Assembly (NCBI GenBank): GCA_937983035.1 | Contig: CALKAN010000343.1 | Span: 1 to 19,931 of the forward strand | Source: an uncultured Paenibacillaceae bacterium | GTDB taxonomy: Bacteria > Bacillota > Bacilli > Paenibacillales > CALAME01 | Length of the DNA: 19,931 bases | Reading direction: 5' to 3' | Notes under the pieces: model-generated | Databases searched by the model: none | Told to the model about the DNA's origin: nothing | The model's input: the letters and a program-made list of their open reading frames with translations, nothing else | In this document: positions 6,698 to 14,295 of the stretch, in pieces | How the letters are laid out: every line of letters starts with the position of its first letter | Position numbering within the stretch: position 1 is the first letter of the stretch | Program-made: the position numbers and the translations under genes

Positions 6698-7807
6698 ATG
6701 AGAGAAGGGAAGAAAACATTTTTTCAGCGAAACTTTTACATCAAACTGATCGCTGCCATCGCATTGTTCAGCTATTTGTTTTTTTACATGCCTACGCCTT
6801 ACGTCGTGTATCAACCCGGCAAAGCGATGCTGATTCGCCCGATGGTGGAAGTAAGCAGTCAGGATAACGATGAGGAAGGCTCGATTTATTTAACGACGGT
6901 CAGCATGTCTTATCCTTATGCGAACGTGTATAAGACGCTTCGCTCTTTTTTGAGCCCGCATATGGATTTGGCGAAACGGAAAGATGTGTTTGGCGATGAA
7001 AGCACGGAAGAATATTCTGAGCGTCAGTCTTATGTGATGAGAACTTCACAAAGCAATGCGATCCAAGCCGTTTACAATGAGCTCGGCATTCCGTATGAAG
7101 TGAAGACCCAATCGATTTCTGTATTGAGCACCATGCCAGGCACCTCGGCGGAGAAACTGCTTCGGCCGGGGGATCAAATATTGGAAATTGATGAAAGGAT
7201 CATCCACGAACCTGATGACATGCTGCAGTACATTGCAGAAAAACAAGTCGGCGAAGAAGTGGAAGTGAAATTTTTGCGCGAAGGCAAGGAACGTTCGGCA
7301 TCGATTCGATTGACAGACATTTCCGCGCATGAAAGTTCTCAAGGCGAGGAAAAGCCCAGGCCGGGCATCGGCATTTATTTAGCGATTGTGGAGACGGTAG
7401 CGGCGGAAAGAGAAGAAGATCAAGTGAATCTTGTCGTGGAAAATATCGGCGGACCGTCCGCAGGATTAATGTTTGCGCTGGAAATATACGATTTGCTCAC
7501 CGCCGGCGATCTGACGAAAGGGTACCGCATCGCAGGCACGGGTACGATAACCGTTGACGGCAAAGTCGGGGTCATCGGGGGAGTGGACTACAAAGTCGTC
7601 GGCGCCCATCGACAAAAAGCAGATATCTTTTTTACGCCGCACGATTTATATCCGAAGGACGGTCAATCTTTTCAGCCGATCCTTAACTACACGATCGCCA
7701 AAGAAAAAGCGAAGCAGCTGAACACCGATATGAAGATCATTCCGGTCGACACGCTCCAGGAAGCGATCCAATATTTAAAAAGCTTGCCTCCCAAACAAGC
7801 GGGATAA
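6698..7807 (+). CDS. sepM: SepM/YlbL family membrane-anchored PDZ and Lon-type serine protease
   Basis: 369 residues from the ATG at 6698, which has AAGGAG (6684-6689) 8 bases upstream; longer in-frame starts reach to 6614 but have no site and would precede the membrane anchor with an odd extension. Order of domains: one membrane segment (about residues 16-32) followed by PTPYVVYQPGKA; a PDZ domain (about 140-206; GTSAEKLLRPGDQILEID); a Lon S16-type protease domain with serine in GGPSAG (Ser254) and lysine in VDYK (Lys299). The Ser-Lys distance of 45 fits the family. Bacillus YlbL degrades the division inhibitor YneA after DNA damage, and streptococcal SepM trims a signal peptide; the substrate here is unknown. 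Confidence 0.93.
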   Translation: MREGKKTFFQRNFYIKLIAAIALFSYLFFYMPTPYVVYQPGKAMLIRPMVEVSSQDNDEEGSIYLTTVSMSYPYANVYKTLRSFLSPHMDLAKRKDVFGDESTEEYSERQSYVMRTSQSNAIQAVYNELGIPYEVKTQSISVLSTMPGTSAEKLLRPGDQILEIDERIIHEPDDMLQYIAEKQVGEEVEVKFLREGKERSASIRLTDISAHESSQGEEKPRPGIGIYLAIVETVAAEREEDQVNLVVENIGGPSAGLMFALEIYDLLTAGDLTKGYRIAGTGTITVDGKVGVIGGVDYKVVGAHRQKADIFFTPHDLYPKDGQSFQPILNYTIAKEKAKQLNTDMKIIPVDTLQEAIQYLKSLPPKQAG

Positions 7808-7878
7808 ACATGTTCAACCCCGCATTAAATTTACTAATGTGAATTAGATAAACATAAATATGACAGGCGAAAGGAAAG

Positions 7879-8500
7879 ATGGCGATGGAACAGTTTGATG
7901 ATCTTGAACGATTAAGCAGCGAGTTTCAAAAAGGCCATGCGCCCAATTGAAAAAATCAGCTGAGCAAAGAATTATTCATCTGGCTCATTTGTTTAACAGC
8001 AGCAGCCGCTGGACCAGTTTTGTTAATGAATGCTCGTTTCACGCTAACGTTCGTGATCGCTCCATTGTTGTTTATTGCAGCGAGCAGCATCTTATGCCAT
8101 TCGTTAATCGTTCGAGTCAGAAATCCAGTTTTCTGTGCTGCCTGTTTCTTTTGTCCTATTCTGTATTTTTATGGATGATGATTCAAGATCTCACGTTCTT
8201 GCATTTCATTAAACAATTTGCAACATTGCGGCTGTCGGCTGATGGCTTGGCGATTCTTCCAGTCACCCACCTTTTTTGGTTATGCGTGATCTTGCGGTCT
8301 CTTCGCAAGGGATGGCACGGCTTTGTACTCCGCAGCTATGAATTTTGGGCTGTGACAACAATTGCTTTCTGCCTCGCTAAATTGGATATATTCCCCTCAG
8401 AAGGCATTGCTTTTTGTTGTATGTTTTCCTTCAGCAAATGATCGATGCTAAAACGGTTGTAAAATTTAGAAATAAAATGAAACATTTACTGCACGGTTAG
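7879..8500 (+). pseudogene. Broken gene for a multi-pass membrane protein of unknown family
   Basis: An ATG at 7879 (AAGGAAAG just before it) opens a frame giving MAMEQFDDLERLSSEFQK, stopped by TGA at 7948-7950. The same frame then continues as a clear hydrophobic protein (LFIWLICLTAAAAGPVLLM, then LTFVIAPLLFIAASSIL) to a stop at 8176. Adding one T to the T5 run at 8166-8170 moves it into a frame that stays open (LAILPVTHLFWLCVILRSL, then YEFWAVTTIAFCLAKLDIF). Adding one T to the T5 run at 8411-8415 moves it again, into FLLYVFLQQMIDAKTVVKF and a TAG at 8498-8500. The repaired product would have about 207 residues and about five membrane segments; the TGA is one base from TGG. I do not recognise the family. 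It sits between sepM and the convergent tmcAL. Sequencing error at the T runs is a real alternative to decay. Confidence 0.65.
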
Positions 8501-8522
8501 CATTTATATTTTTTGATATGAA

Positions 8523-9770
8523 TTATGATTCAAACTGGGATGCAAACTTGATCGGATGCTGCCGGAACTCCCGGTACAAATCCATGCTGGAAACGCTTCG
8601 GTAAGCCAGCGCATATACGGATGATGCTTGAATATCTGCCGCCAGAAGCGCGGCGTTTTTCTTATTGACGTTCGTAATGATCGGCGCCTTGGCTGTTTTT
8701 TTCATTTTTTTAAGCAATTGCTGTCCCTGTTCATTGAAACCAAGCACTCGTATGTATTGCGCGCCTTGCTTTAATTTATTACGGGTCATGCCGCTTTTTT
8801 TGCAGTTGAGCAGCACGTTTAGCAAGGTGCGCTGAATCTTTGCCGCAGTGTATCGTTTCGTCTGAAGCGCAGCGATCAAATCGGATGCGGTCACGGAATT
8901 TGAATTTGCCGGCTGGTAAATCAATTGTTTCATCCGATATTCCAACCCTTCGGTCATCCCGTGTATTTGATGCAATTCTTCCAAAGATTTGGTCACAATG
9001 GAATGATAGAGCGGGTGAGTAAAGCGATCCCAATCGACCGGTCCTCTTCCTGCTTCGAACTCCCGCTTCAGGATGCGGAGCGTCGAGGACGGAACATAGC
9101 TTGCGATCGATTGAAGATTGCCGGAGCTCGCGATTTGTCGTCGAATGGCCGTTGCGCTGGCGATTTGGCTGTCAGACATGTGCGGCTGATGATATTCAGC
9201 CTTGATGCGTTTGATTGTGCACGGAATGATCCTGCTCTGCAACCGTTTCAGCGCAATGAGATAATGCAAGCCGAGGCTGTTGTTCGGCTGAGAGAGATCT
9301 GCCGCCGTTTCAAAACGGGCGATATTTTTGACCGCTTGACTGTATGCTGCAGGGTAGCCTATGCCAAGTTTTAACTGTTTCTGCAACTCTTGCTTGAAAA
9401 CGTCGTCTTCTTCATGGAGCCACTGCGCAAGCTGTTCCAGTTCCTCGATGCTGCCGTGCTCGCTTCCGAAACAGACGGCATCTACGATGCCGCTTGCTTC
9501 TAGAACGGATACAGCTCCATAGGCAAACCATTCGGCAGGCTGAAAGGCGTAGATCGAGGGCAATTCCAATACGAGATCCGCGCCGGCATGCAGCGCCATT
9601 TCAGCCCGTGCCCATTTGTTAACCAAAGCCGGCTCGCCTCGCTGAAGAAAATTTCCGCTCATGACAGCGATCACAGCATCTGCGCCTGTTATTTGTTTCG
9701 ATTGTTGCAAATGATATACATGTCCGTTATGAAGCGGATTGTATTCGACGATCAGTCCAACGGTTTTCAT
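8523..9770 (-). CDS. tmcAL: tRNA(Met) cytidine acetate ligase TmcAL (YlbM)
   Basis: 415 residues, the same length as Bacillus subtilis YlbM. It makes N4-acetylcytidine at the wobble base of elongator tRNA(Met), using acetate and ATP through an acetyl-adenylate. The N-terminal nucleotidyltransferase fold shows VEYNPLHNGHVYHL with HxGH at residues 14-17, then VMSGNFLQRGEPALVNKWARAE, LVLELP and the SEHGSIEEL block. The middle has SATAIRRQI, and the basic C-terminal half is likely tRNA-binding. The ATG is preceded by AGGGGG (plus-strand 9777-9782) at about 6 bases. It has its own minus-strand promoter and points away from yceD; at its 3' end it converges on the broken membrane gene. No clear terminator is seen after it. 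Confidence 0.95.
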   Translation of the reverse strand: MKTVGLIVEYNPLHNGHVYHLQQSKQITGADAVIAVMSGNFLQRGEPALVNKWARAEMALHAGADLVLELPSIYAFQPAEWFAYGAVSVLEASGIVDAVCFGSEHGSIEELEQLAQWLHEEDDVFKQELQKQLKLGIGYPAAYSQAVKNIARFETAADLSQPNNSLGLHYLIALKRLQSRIIPCTIKRIKAEYHQPHMSDSQIASATAIRRQIASSGNLQSIASYVPSSTLRILKREFEAGRGPVDWDRFTHPLYHSIVTKSLEELHQIHGMTEGLEYRMKQLIYQPANSNSVTASDLIAALQTKRYTAAKIQRTLLNVLLNCKKSGMTRNKLKQGAQYIRVLGFNEQGQQLLKKMKKTAKAPIITNVNKKNAALLAADIQASSVYALAYRSVSSMDLYREFRQHPIKFASQFES

Positions 9771-9797
9771 CGCTGACCCCCTGATTCATTTTTTTCT

Positions 9798-9826
9798 ATT
9801 GTACGAAATAAGAAATCATTTGACAA
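9798..9826 (-). promoter_or_regulatory. SigA promoter of tmcAL
   Basis: Read on the minus strand: TTGTCA (9826-9821), a 17-base spacer and TACAAT (9803-9798). Both hexamers match five of six consensus bases. The start would fall near 9791, about 20 bases before the ATG. Its -35 overlaps that of the yceD promoter. Confidence 0.75.
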
Positions 9827-9849
9827 AACAGAAGTTTGACCGATATAAT
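9820..9849 (+). promoter_or_regulatory. SigA promoter of yceD-rpmF
   Basis: TTGACA (9820-9825), an 18-base spacer and TATAAT (9844-9849), both hexamers perfect. The predicted start near 9856 gives a leader of about 20 bases with AGAGGTGA. This is the strongest promoter sequence in the window, as expected for a ribosomal protein operon. Confidence 0.85.
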
Positions 9850-9875
9850 AAGTTTTGTTTGCAGAGGTGATTGCA

Positions 9876-10388
9876 TTGTCATTGCATTTAAATTTACGGC
9901 ATTTGGAATCAGCCGATCAACCGATCGCATTGCATGACGTTTTGCAGATCGGCCAATGGTTGTTATCCCGCAAAGACATTAAGTCGGCCGCGCCTTTTGA
10001 AGTGAATCTGACTGCCCGGTTGGCAGCAGACGTTGTTGAGGTAGCTGGGGAAAGCAAAGGCGAAGTTCTTTTCGTTTGCTCCCGGTGTTTAACCGAATAT
10101 AAGGAAGAGCTGACTGTTCCTTCAGAACACGCGTTTACGAAGCTGAAAGAAATTGCAGATGCTGACAGCGAAGATCGCATTCAATGGATTAACGGGGATT
10201 TGATCGATTTAAGCACTTATGTGCAAGAAGATATTTTGCTTGACTTGCCGTATGTGCCGCAATGCAATCCGGGCTGCAAGGGGCTTTGCCCTCAATGCGG
10301 AACGAATTTGAACGAAAGTTCTTGCGATTGCAAGATTGAAACGATCGATCCACGTTTGGAAAAGTTAAAACAGTTTTTTAAAGAATAG
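9876..10388 (+). CDS. yceD: YceD family protein (DUF177), rRNA accumulation factor
   Basis: 170 residues from a TTG at 9876, which lies 8 bases after AGAGG (9863-9867); an earlier in-frame ATG at 9855 would start at about the transcription start and has no ribosome site. The family is linked to 23S rRNA accumulation in bacteria and is commonly placed in front of rpmF, as here (40-base gap). The protein has a CSRC pair at residues 68-71 and a cysteine-rich block near the end, with cysteines at 130, 134, 138, 141, 150 and 152, then PRLEKLKQFFKE. Such spacing suggests a bound metal, probably zinc, but this is inference. The exact molecular role is not known to me. Confidence 0.9.
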   Translation: MSLHLNLRHLESADQPIALHDVLQIGQWLLSRKDIKSAAPFEVNLTARLAADVVEVAGESKGEVLFVCSRCLTEYKEELTVPSEHAFTKLKEIADADSEDRIQWINGDLIDLSTYVQEDILLDLPYVPQCNPGCKGLCPQCGTNLNESSCDCKIETIDPRLEKLKQFFKE

Positions 10389-10428
10389 AAAAAACATGCA
10401 TTAAGATTAGTCGAAGGAGGTGTTCAAC

Positions 10429-10605
10429 ATGGCGGTTCCAGCTAGAAGAACTTCCAAATCCCGCCGCAATAAGCGCCGCGCTCATCTGAGCTTGAAAGTA
10501 ACGGGGATGGTTGCGTGCGACCAATGCGGTGAATTGAAAAAAGCGCACCATGTGTGCAGAGTTTGCGGTACTTATAAAGGCAGAGACATCGTTAAGTCTT
10601 CTTAA
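10429..10605 (+). CDS. rpmF: Large ribosomal subunit protein bL32
   Basis: 58 residues, the usual size. The N-terminus MAVPARRTSKSRRNKRRAH is diagnostic. Cysteines at 30, 33, 43 and 46 (CDQC and CRVC) form a complete zinc ribbon, so this is the zinc-containing (C+) form. The ATG has AGGAGG (10415-10420) 8 bases upstream. It is transcribed with yceD from the strong promoter at 9820-9849 and is followed by a good terminator, so it is separated from the fatty acid operon. Confidence 0.98.
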   Translation: MAVPARRTSKSRRNKRRAHLSLKVTGMVACDQCGELKKAHHVCRVCGTYKGRDIVKSS

Positions 10606-10623
10606 TATAATATCCGCAACACC

Positions 10624-10660
10624 AAAACGCTTCATCATGAGATGCAGCGTTTTTTCTTTT
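10624..10660 (+). terminator. Rho-independent terminator after rpmF
   Basis: AAAACGCT (10624-10631) pairs with AGCGTTTT (10646-10653); after one mismatch CATC pairs with GATG around a 4-base loop. The T run continues as TTTTTT-C-TTTT. It starts 18 bases after the rpmF stop. Confidence 0.88.
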
Positions 10661-10678
10661 GCATTTTTTATTTTTCTC

Positions 10679-10707
10679 TTCACAATTATGATGAAATACT
10701 ATATACT
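10679..10707 (+). promoter_or_regulatory. SigA promoter of the fapR-plsX-fab operon
   Basis: TTCACA (10679-10684), a 17-base spacer and TATACT (10702-10707), each five of six to consensus. The start would be near 10714, inside the FapR box that follows, which fits direct repression of initiation. Confidence 0.75.
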
Positions 10708-10711
10708 ACTT

Positions 10712-10728
10712 TTAGTATCAGGTATTAA
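10712..10728 (+). promoter_or_regulatory. FapR operator
   Basis: TTAGTATCAGGTATTAA is an imperfect 17-bp inverted repeat of the kind known for FapR boxes (TTAGTA half-site and its complement). It lies right behind the -10, covering the expected transcription start, so FapR would repress its own operon and malonyl-CoA would release it. The resemblance is from memory of the published consensus. Confidence 0.75.
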
Positions 10729-10730
10729 AT

Positions 10731-11354
10731 TTGAAGGTGGTGCTTGCCATCAAACGTTTGCCAAAACGACAGCGGCAACAGCAGCTGGCAAAGGCGATCG
10801 AGGAGAATCCTTTTATTACGGATGAGGAATTGACGCGTATGTTTCATGTCAGCATACAGACGATTCGACTCGATCGTTTGGAACTTGGAATCCCGGAATA
10901 TCGCGAACGCATTAAAAAAATGGCAGAAAAAAGTTATGATCAGGTTCGATCGCTGCCTTTGCATGAAGTCATTGGCGAACTCATCGATTTGCAGCTCGAT
11001 CGCAGCGGCATTTCGATTTTTGAAATCAGGGAAGAACATACTTTTTCACGCACGGGAATCGCGCGGGGTCATCATATATTTGCTCAAGCGAATTCATTGG
11101 CTGTTGCGGTCATCAATGATGAAGTAGCTCTGACGGCATCTGCCGATATTCGATTCATACGTCCTGTGAAGCTGCATGAAAAGTGCGTGGCCAAAGCGTA
11201 TGTTCGATCCGCATCCGGGGAAAAGAGAAAGGCGAGAGTGGAAGTTTTTACTTATGTAGGAGATGAATTGGTTTTCCAAGGCAACTTTTTAATATACCGC
11301 TCGGATAAAGACAAGGTAAACGAAGGAGGAACAATCGGTGAAGATCGCGATTGA
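10731..11354 (+). CDS. fapR: Transcription factor FapR, malonyl-CoA-responsive repressor
   Basis: About 200 residues (188 in Bacillus subtilis). The N-terminal helix-turn-helix shows PFITDEELTRMFHVSIQTIR then LDRLELGIPEYRERIK; the C-terminal hot-dog domain that binds malonyl-CoA shows EHTFSRTGIARGHHIFAQAN, DEVALTASADIRFIRPV and a YVGDELVFQG strand. The start is unclear. The open frame begins at TTG 10731, but the near-perfect ribosome site AAGGTGGTG (10734-10742) lies downstream of that and points to codon ATC at 10749, which would give MKRLPKRQRQQQ, close to family N-termini. GTG at 10737 or 10740 is within the site itself. The last 17 bases overlap plsX. It represses the operon it heads. 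Confidence 0.94.
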   Translation: MKVVLAIKRLPKRQRQQQLAKAIEENPFITDEELTRMFHVSIQTIRLDRLELGIPEYRERIKKMAEKSYDQVRSLPLHEVIGELIDLQLDRSGISIFEIREEHTFSRTGIARGHHIFAQANSLAVAVINDEVALTASADIRFIRPVKLHEKCVAKAYVRSASGEKRKARVEVFTYVGDELVFQGNFLIYRSDKDKVNEGGTIGEDRD

Positions 11355-12324
11355 TGCGATGGGCGGCGACGCAGCACCGGGCATTAATGTTGAGGGCGCC
11401 TTGTTAGCGGCAAGAGAATGGAAAGATTTGGAACTCATATTAGTCGGTGATGCACGTCAAATCGAACCTCTGCTGAGCGATGCTCCTCCCAATATTCATA
11501 TTAAGCATGCGGAAGAACGAATTGAAGCGGAAGATGAGCCGGTTCGAGCCATTCGCAGAAAGAAAAATGCGTCCATGGTCATTGCTGCCAACATGGTGAA
11601 GTCGCAGGAAGCGGACGGAATGATTTCTGCAGGCAATACCGGGGCGCTGATGGCGCTTGGATATTTGGTGATCGGCCGAATAGACGGCATCGAACGGCCG
11701 GCGCTGGCGCCGTTGCTGCCTACGCTGAACGGCAAAGGCGTATTGGCGCTTGATCTTGGGGCGAACATGGACGCTACGCCAAAGCAGCTGGTTCAATATG
11801 CAGTCATGGGAAGCATTTACCGCTCCAGTTCACACGGGCTCAAGGAACCGCGAGTAGGGCTTTTGAATATTGGAACAGAGGACAATAAAGGCAATGAGCT
11901 GACGAAAGCCGCTGCAGAGTTGTTGAGTGAAGCCCCGATCAATTTCATAGGCAACGTTGAATCTAGAGATGTATTGCATCACAATTGCGATGTGCTCGTT
12001 TGCGATGGATTTGCCGGAAACATTATGTTGAAGTCGATGGAAGGCGTCGCCGATGCAATTTTTTCCGAGTTAAAGCGCATTTTCACTCGCAATTTGCCGA
12101 ATAAGTTGGCTGCCGCCGTGTTAAAATCAGATTTGTTGAAATTCAAGGAAAAGATGGATTATCGCGAGCACGGAGGAGCTCCGCTGTTAGGCGTGAACGG
12201 CGTATGCATTAAAAGTCACGGTTCTTCAGATGCGAATGCGATGAAGAATGCCATACGGCAAGCACGCTTGGCGTGCAGTTCGAACTTGGTGCAGCTTTTG
12301 TCCAAGGAATTCAAGAAGAATTGA
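11338..12324 (+). CDS. plsX: Phosphate acyltransferase PlsX
   Basis: 328 residues (333 in Bacillus subtilis). It converts acyl-ACP and phosphate to acyl phosphate, the donor for PlsY in phosphatidic acid synthesis, and takes acyl phosphate from the FakA/FakB route as well. Family marks: MKIAIDAMGGDAAPGIN at the start, ISAGNTGALMALG (about residues 97-109), LALDLGANMDATP, VGLLNIGTEDNKGNEL, VCDGFAGNIMLKSMEG and the YREHGGAPLLGVNG block near the end. It begins with GTG 7 bases after GAAGGAGGA and overlaps fapR by 17 bases, so translation is likely coupled to that of its repressor. Confidence 0.97.
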   Translation: MKIAIDAMGGDAAPGINVEGALLAAREWKDLELILVGDARQIEPLLSDAPPNIHIKHAEERIEAEDEPVRAIRRKKNASMVIAANMVKSQEADGMISAGNTGALMALGYLVIGRIDGIERPALAPLLPTLNGKGVLALDLGANMDATPKQLVQYAVMGSIYRSSSHGLKEPRVGLLNIGTEDNKGNELTKAAAELLSEAPINFIGNVESRDVLHHNCDVLVCDGFAGNIMLKSMEGVADAIFSELKRIFTRNLPNKLAAAVLKSDLLKFKEKMDYREHGGAPLLGVNGVCIKSHGSSDANAMKNAIRQARLACSSNLVQLLSKEFKKN

Positions 12325-12334
12325 GAGGGTGGAT

Positions 12335-13321
12335 ATGATTACTACGCCAGTTAAAATTCTGGGAACAGGAAAGTATGTGCCTGAACGGGTGCTGACGAAC
12401 GAAGACTTGGAAAAAATGGTAGACACGAACGATGAATGGATTACGACGAGAACGGGCATTAAAGAAAGGCGCATAGCGGCAGAAGATCAGGCAAGTTCTG
12501 ATTTGGCCTATGAAGCATCCCTTAAAGCGTTGGATGCGGCCGGCATCACTGCGGAAGAAATTGACCTGATTATCGTGGCGACGATTACGCCGGACATGTT
12601 TTTCCCGTCTACTGCATGCATACTGCAAGACAAACTTGGCGCCAAGAAAGCCGCAGCCTTTGACTTGTCCGCAGCTTGCTCAGGCTTTATATACGGATTA
12701 GCCAATGCAGTGAACTTTATTGCTTCCGGCATTTATAAATATGCATTAGTCGTTGGCAGTGAATGTTTGTCCAAAATAACAGATTATACCGATCGAAACA
12801 CTTGCATTTTGTTCGGCGACGGCGCAGGCGCTGTCGTGCTTGGACCGGGTGAAGAGGGCAAAGGATTTTTGTCTTTCGAGTTGGGCGCCGACGGATCCGG
12901 CGGCGAATTGCTTAAACTGAAAGGCGGCGGGTCTCGCCATCCATCATCGCAAGAGACAATCGATCAGAAGATGCACTACATTGACATGAACGGCCGCGAA
13001 GTGTTTAAATTTGCCGTAAAGGTGATGAACAGCGCGGCGGAAGAGGCGCTGAAGAAGGCGGGACTGGATAAATCAGACGTTGATTTATTAGTGCCTCATC
13101 AAGCTAACATTCGAATTATTCAGTCTTCGCTTAACCGGCTGCAGCTTTCAGAAGATAAATGCATCATCAACTTAGACAAGTATGGCAACGTTTCGGCAGC
13201 TTCCATACCGATTGCATTGGCTGAAGCTGTGGAACAAAACAAGATTAACGACGGAGACGTCGTCGTGCTTGTCGGATTCGGGGGCGGCCTCACTTGGGGA
13301 GCTTCCGTTCTGAAATGGTAA
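12335..13321 (+). CDS. fabH: Beta-ketoacyl-ACP synthase III FabH
   Basis: 328 residues from the ATG at 12335; GAGAGGG lies 5 bases upstream and the start is 10 bases after the plsX stop. A longer in-frame start at 12248 would overlap plsX by 77 bases and is not supported. It condenses an acyl-CoA starter with malonyl-ACP, and in Gram-positives its preference for branched starters sets the iso/anteiso fatty acid pattern. The catalytic triad is visible: Cys115 in SAACSGF, His255 in VPHQAN, Asn285 in KYGN; GFGGGLTWGA closes the fold. In Bacillus subtilis fabH genes lie elsewhere; here fabH is inside the FapR operon. Confidence 0.97.
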   Translation: MITTPVKILGTGKYVPERVLTNEDLEKMVDTNDEWITTRTGIKERRIAAEDQASSDLAYEASLKALDAAGITAEEIDLIIVATITPDMFFPSTACILQDKLGAKKAAAFDLSAACSGFIYGLANAVNFIASGIYKYALVVGSECLSKITDYTDRNTCILFGDGAGAVVLGPGEEGKGFLSFELGADGSGGELLKLKGGGSRHPSSQETIDQKMHYIDMNGREVFKFAVKVMNSAAEEALKKAGLDKSDVDLLVPHQANIRIIQSSLNRLQLSEDKCIINLDKYGNVSAASIPIALAEAVEQNKINDGDVVVLVGFGGGLTWGASVLKW

Positions 13322-13353
13322 TTATTCTTGGAACGGAAAAGGAGGGACTTTAG

Positions 13354-14295
13354 ATGGGGAAAATCGCATTCGTGTTTCCAGGCCAAGGCGCTCAGTCTGT
13401 AGGCATGGGCAAAGATTTGCATGAAGCGGATGCCGCCGCGCGAAAAATATTTGAAACGGCAGATGAAGTGCTTCCTTTTGCTCTGACGGATCTCGTGTTC
13501 AATGGACCGGAGGAAGAATTGAAGCAAACGTATCATACTCAGCCTGCCTTGCTCACAGCGAGCATTGCCGCTTTGGAAAAGTTTCGGGAAAAAGGAATTG
13601 AGCCTGATTATTATGCGGGTCACAGTTTAGGCGAATACAGCGCTTTGGTGGCGGCTGGAGCGCTGCGGTTCGAAGATGCGGTTCGGCTCGTGCATTTGCG
13701 AGGGATTTACATGAATGAAGCTGTTCCGAGCGGAAGCGGCAGCATGGCAGCCGTCCTCGGAGCGGACCGCGAACGATTGAGCGCGCTGTGTCAAGAAATT
13801 ACAAATTCCGGCGATCTGGTAGAGCTTGCCAACATGAACTGCCCGGGACAGATTGTCGTTTCCGGGAGCACGGCCGGCGTGAACAAGCTGCTGGAGCGAA
13901 TCAAAGAGACGGGAGCGAGACGGGCAGTTCCGCTCGAAGTGAGCGGCCCATTTCATTCTTCGCTCATGAAACCGGCGGCGGAACGGCTTGCTCAAGCGAT
14001 GCAGGATGTGGAATTTTTCGATGTTGACAAGCCTGTCGTTTCGAATGTGACGGCCCGAGCGGTCAGCGATGCAGAAAGTTTTAAGCGGCTGCTCATTGAA
14101 CAAGTTGATTCACCCGTCCTTTGGGAAGACAGCGTGCGTTGGATGATCGAGCAAGGCGTGGATCGATTTATCGAAGTGGGTCCAGGCAAAGTATTGTCCG
14201 GGTTGATCCGAAAGATCGACCGCAATGTGAAAGTTTACGCAGTTTATGACATCCCAACGATTGAATCGTTTGATGAGGAGGAATTCCATGCTTGA
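13354..14295 (+). CDS. fabD: Malonyl CoA-ACP transacylase FabD
   Basis: 313 residues. It moves malonyl from CoA to ACP, giving the extender for FabH and FabF. It starts MGKIAFVFPGQGAQSVGMG, has the nucleophile Ser91 in GHSLGEYSAL and the catalytic His201 in GPFHSSLM, and near the C-terminus EVGPGKVLSGL. The ATG has AAAGGAGG 7 bases upstream, 32 bases after fabH. Its last 8 bases overlap the fabG start, a usual arrangement for coupled translation. Because it consumes malonyl-CoA, the ligand that inactivates FapR, it is part of the feedback circuit of this operon. Confidence 0.97.
   Translation: MGKIAFVFPGQGAQSVGMGKDLHEADAAARKIFETADEVLPFALTDLVFNGPEEELKQTYHTQPALLTASIAALEKFREKGIEPDYYAGHSLGEYSALVAAGALRFEDAVRLVHLRGIYMNEAVPSGSGSMAAVLGADRERLSALCQEITNSGDLVELANMNCPGQIVVSGSTAGVNKLLERIKETGARRAVPLEVSGPFHSSLMKPAAERLAQAMQDVEFFDVDKPVVSNVTARAVSDAESFKRLLIEQVDSPVLWEDSVRWMIEQGVDRFIEVGPGKVLSGLIRKIDRNVKVYAVYDIPTIESFDEEEFHA

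Noticed and set aside
7940..7960. TGA at 7948 as a recoded stop or programmed frameshift
   Set aside because: No stable hairpin was found after it that would serve as a recoding signal, the frame is the same on both sides, and two other lesions downstream point to decay or sequencing errors.
7947..8441. 164-residue plus-strand ORF starting at TTG
   Set aside because: Its first 70 residues are rich in Ser, His, Arg and Cys, as expected from the wrong frame of a hydrophobic protein; only its second half is real coding, and it belongs to the broken gene at 7879-8500.
8925..9374. 149-residue plus-strand ORF opposite tmcAL
   Set aside because: It lies wholly antisense to a clear tmcAL, has no ribosome site and resembles no family.
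10714..10748. Riboswitch or T-box in the fapR leader
   Set aside because: The predicted leader is only about 35 bases and is taken up by the FapR box and ribosome site.
13120..14103. Long minus-strand ORFs opposite fabH and fabD
   Set aside because: They are open only because of codon bias of the genes on the other strand; no start site or recognisable product.
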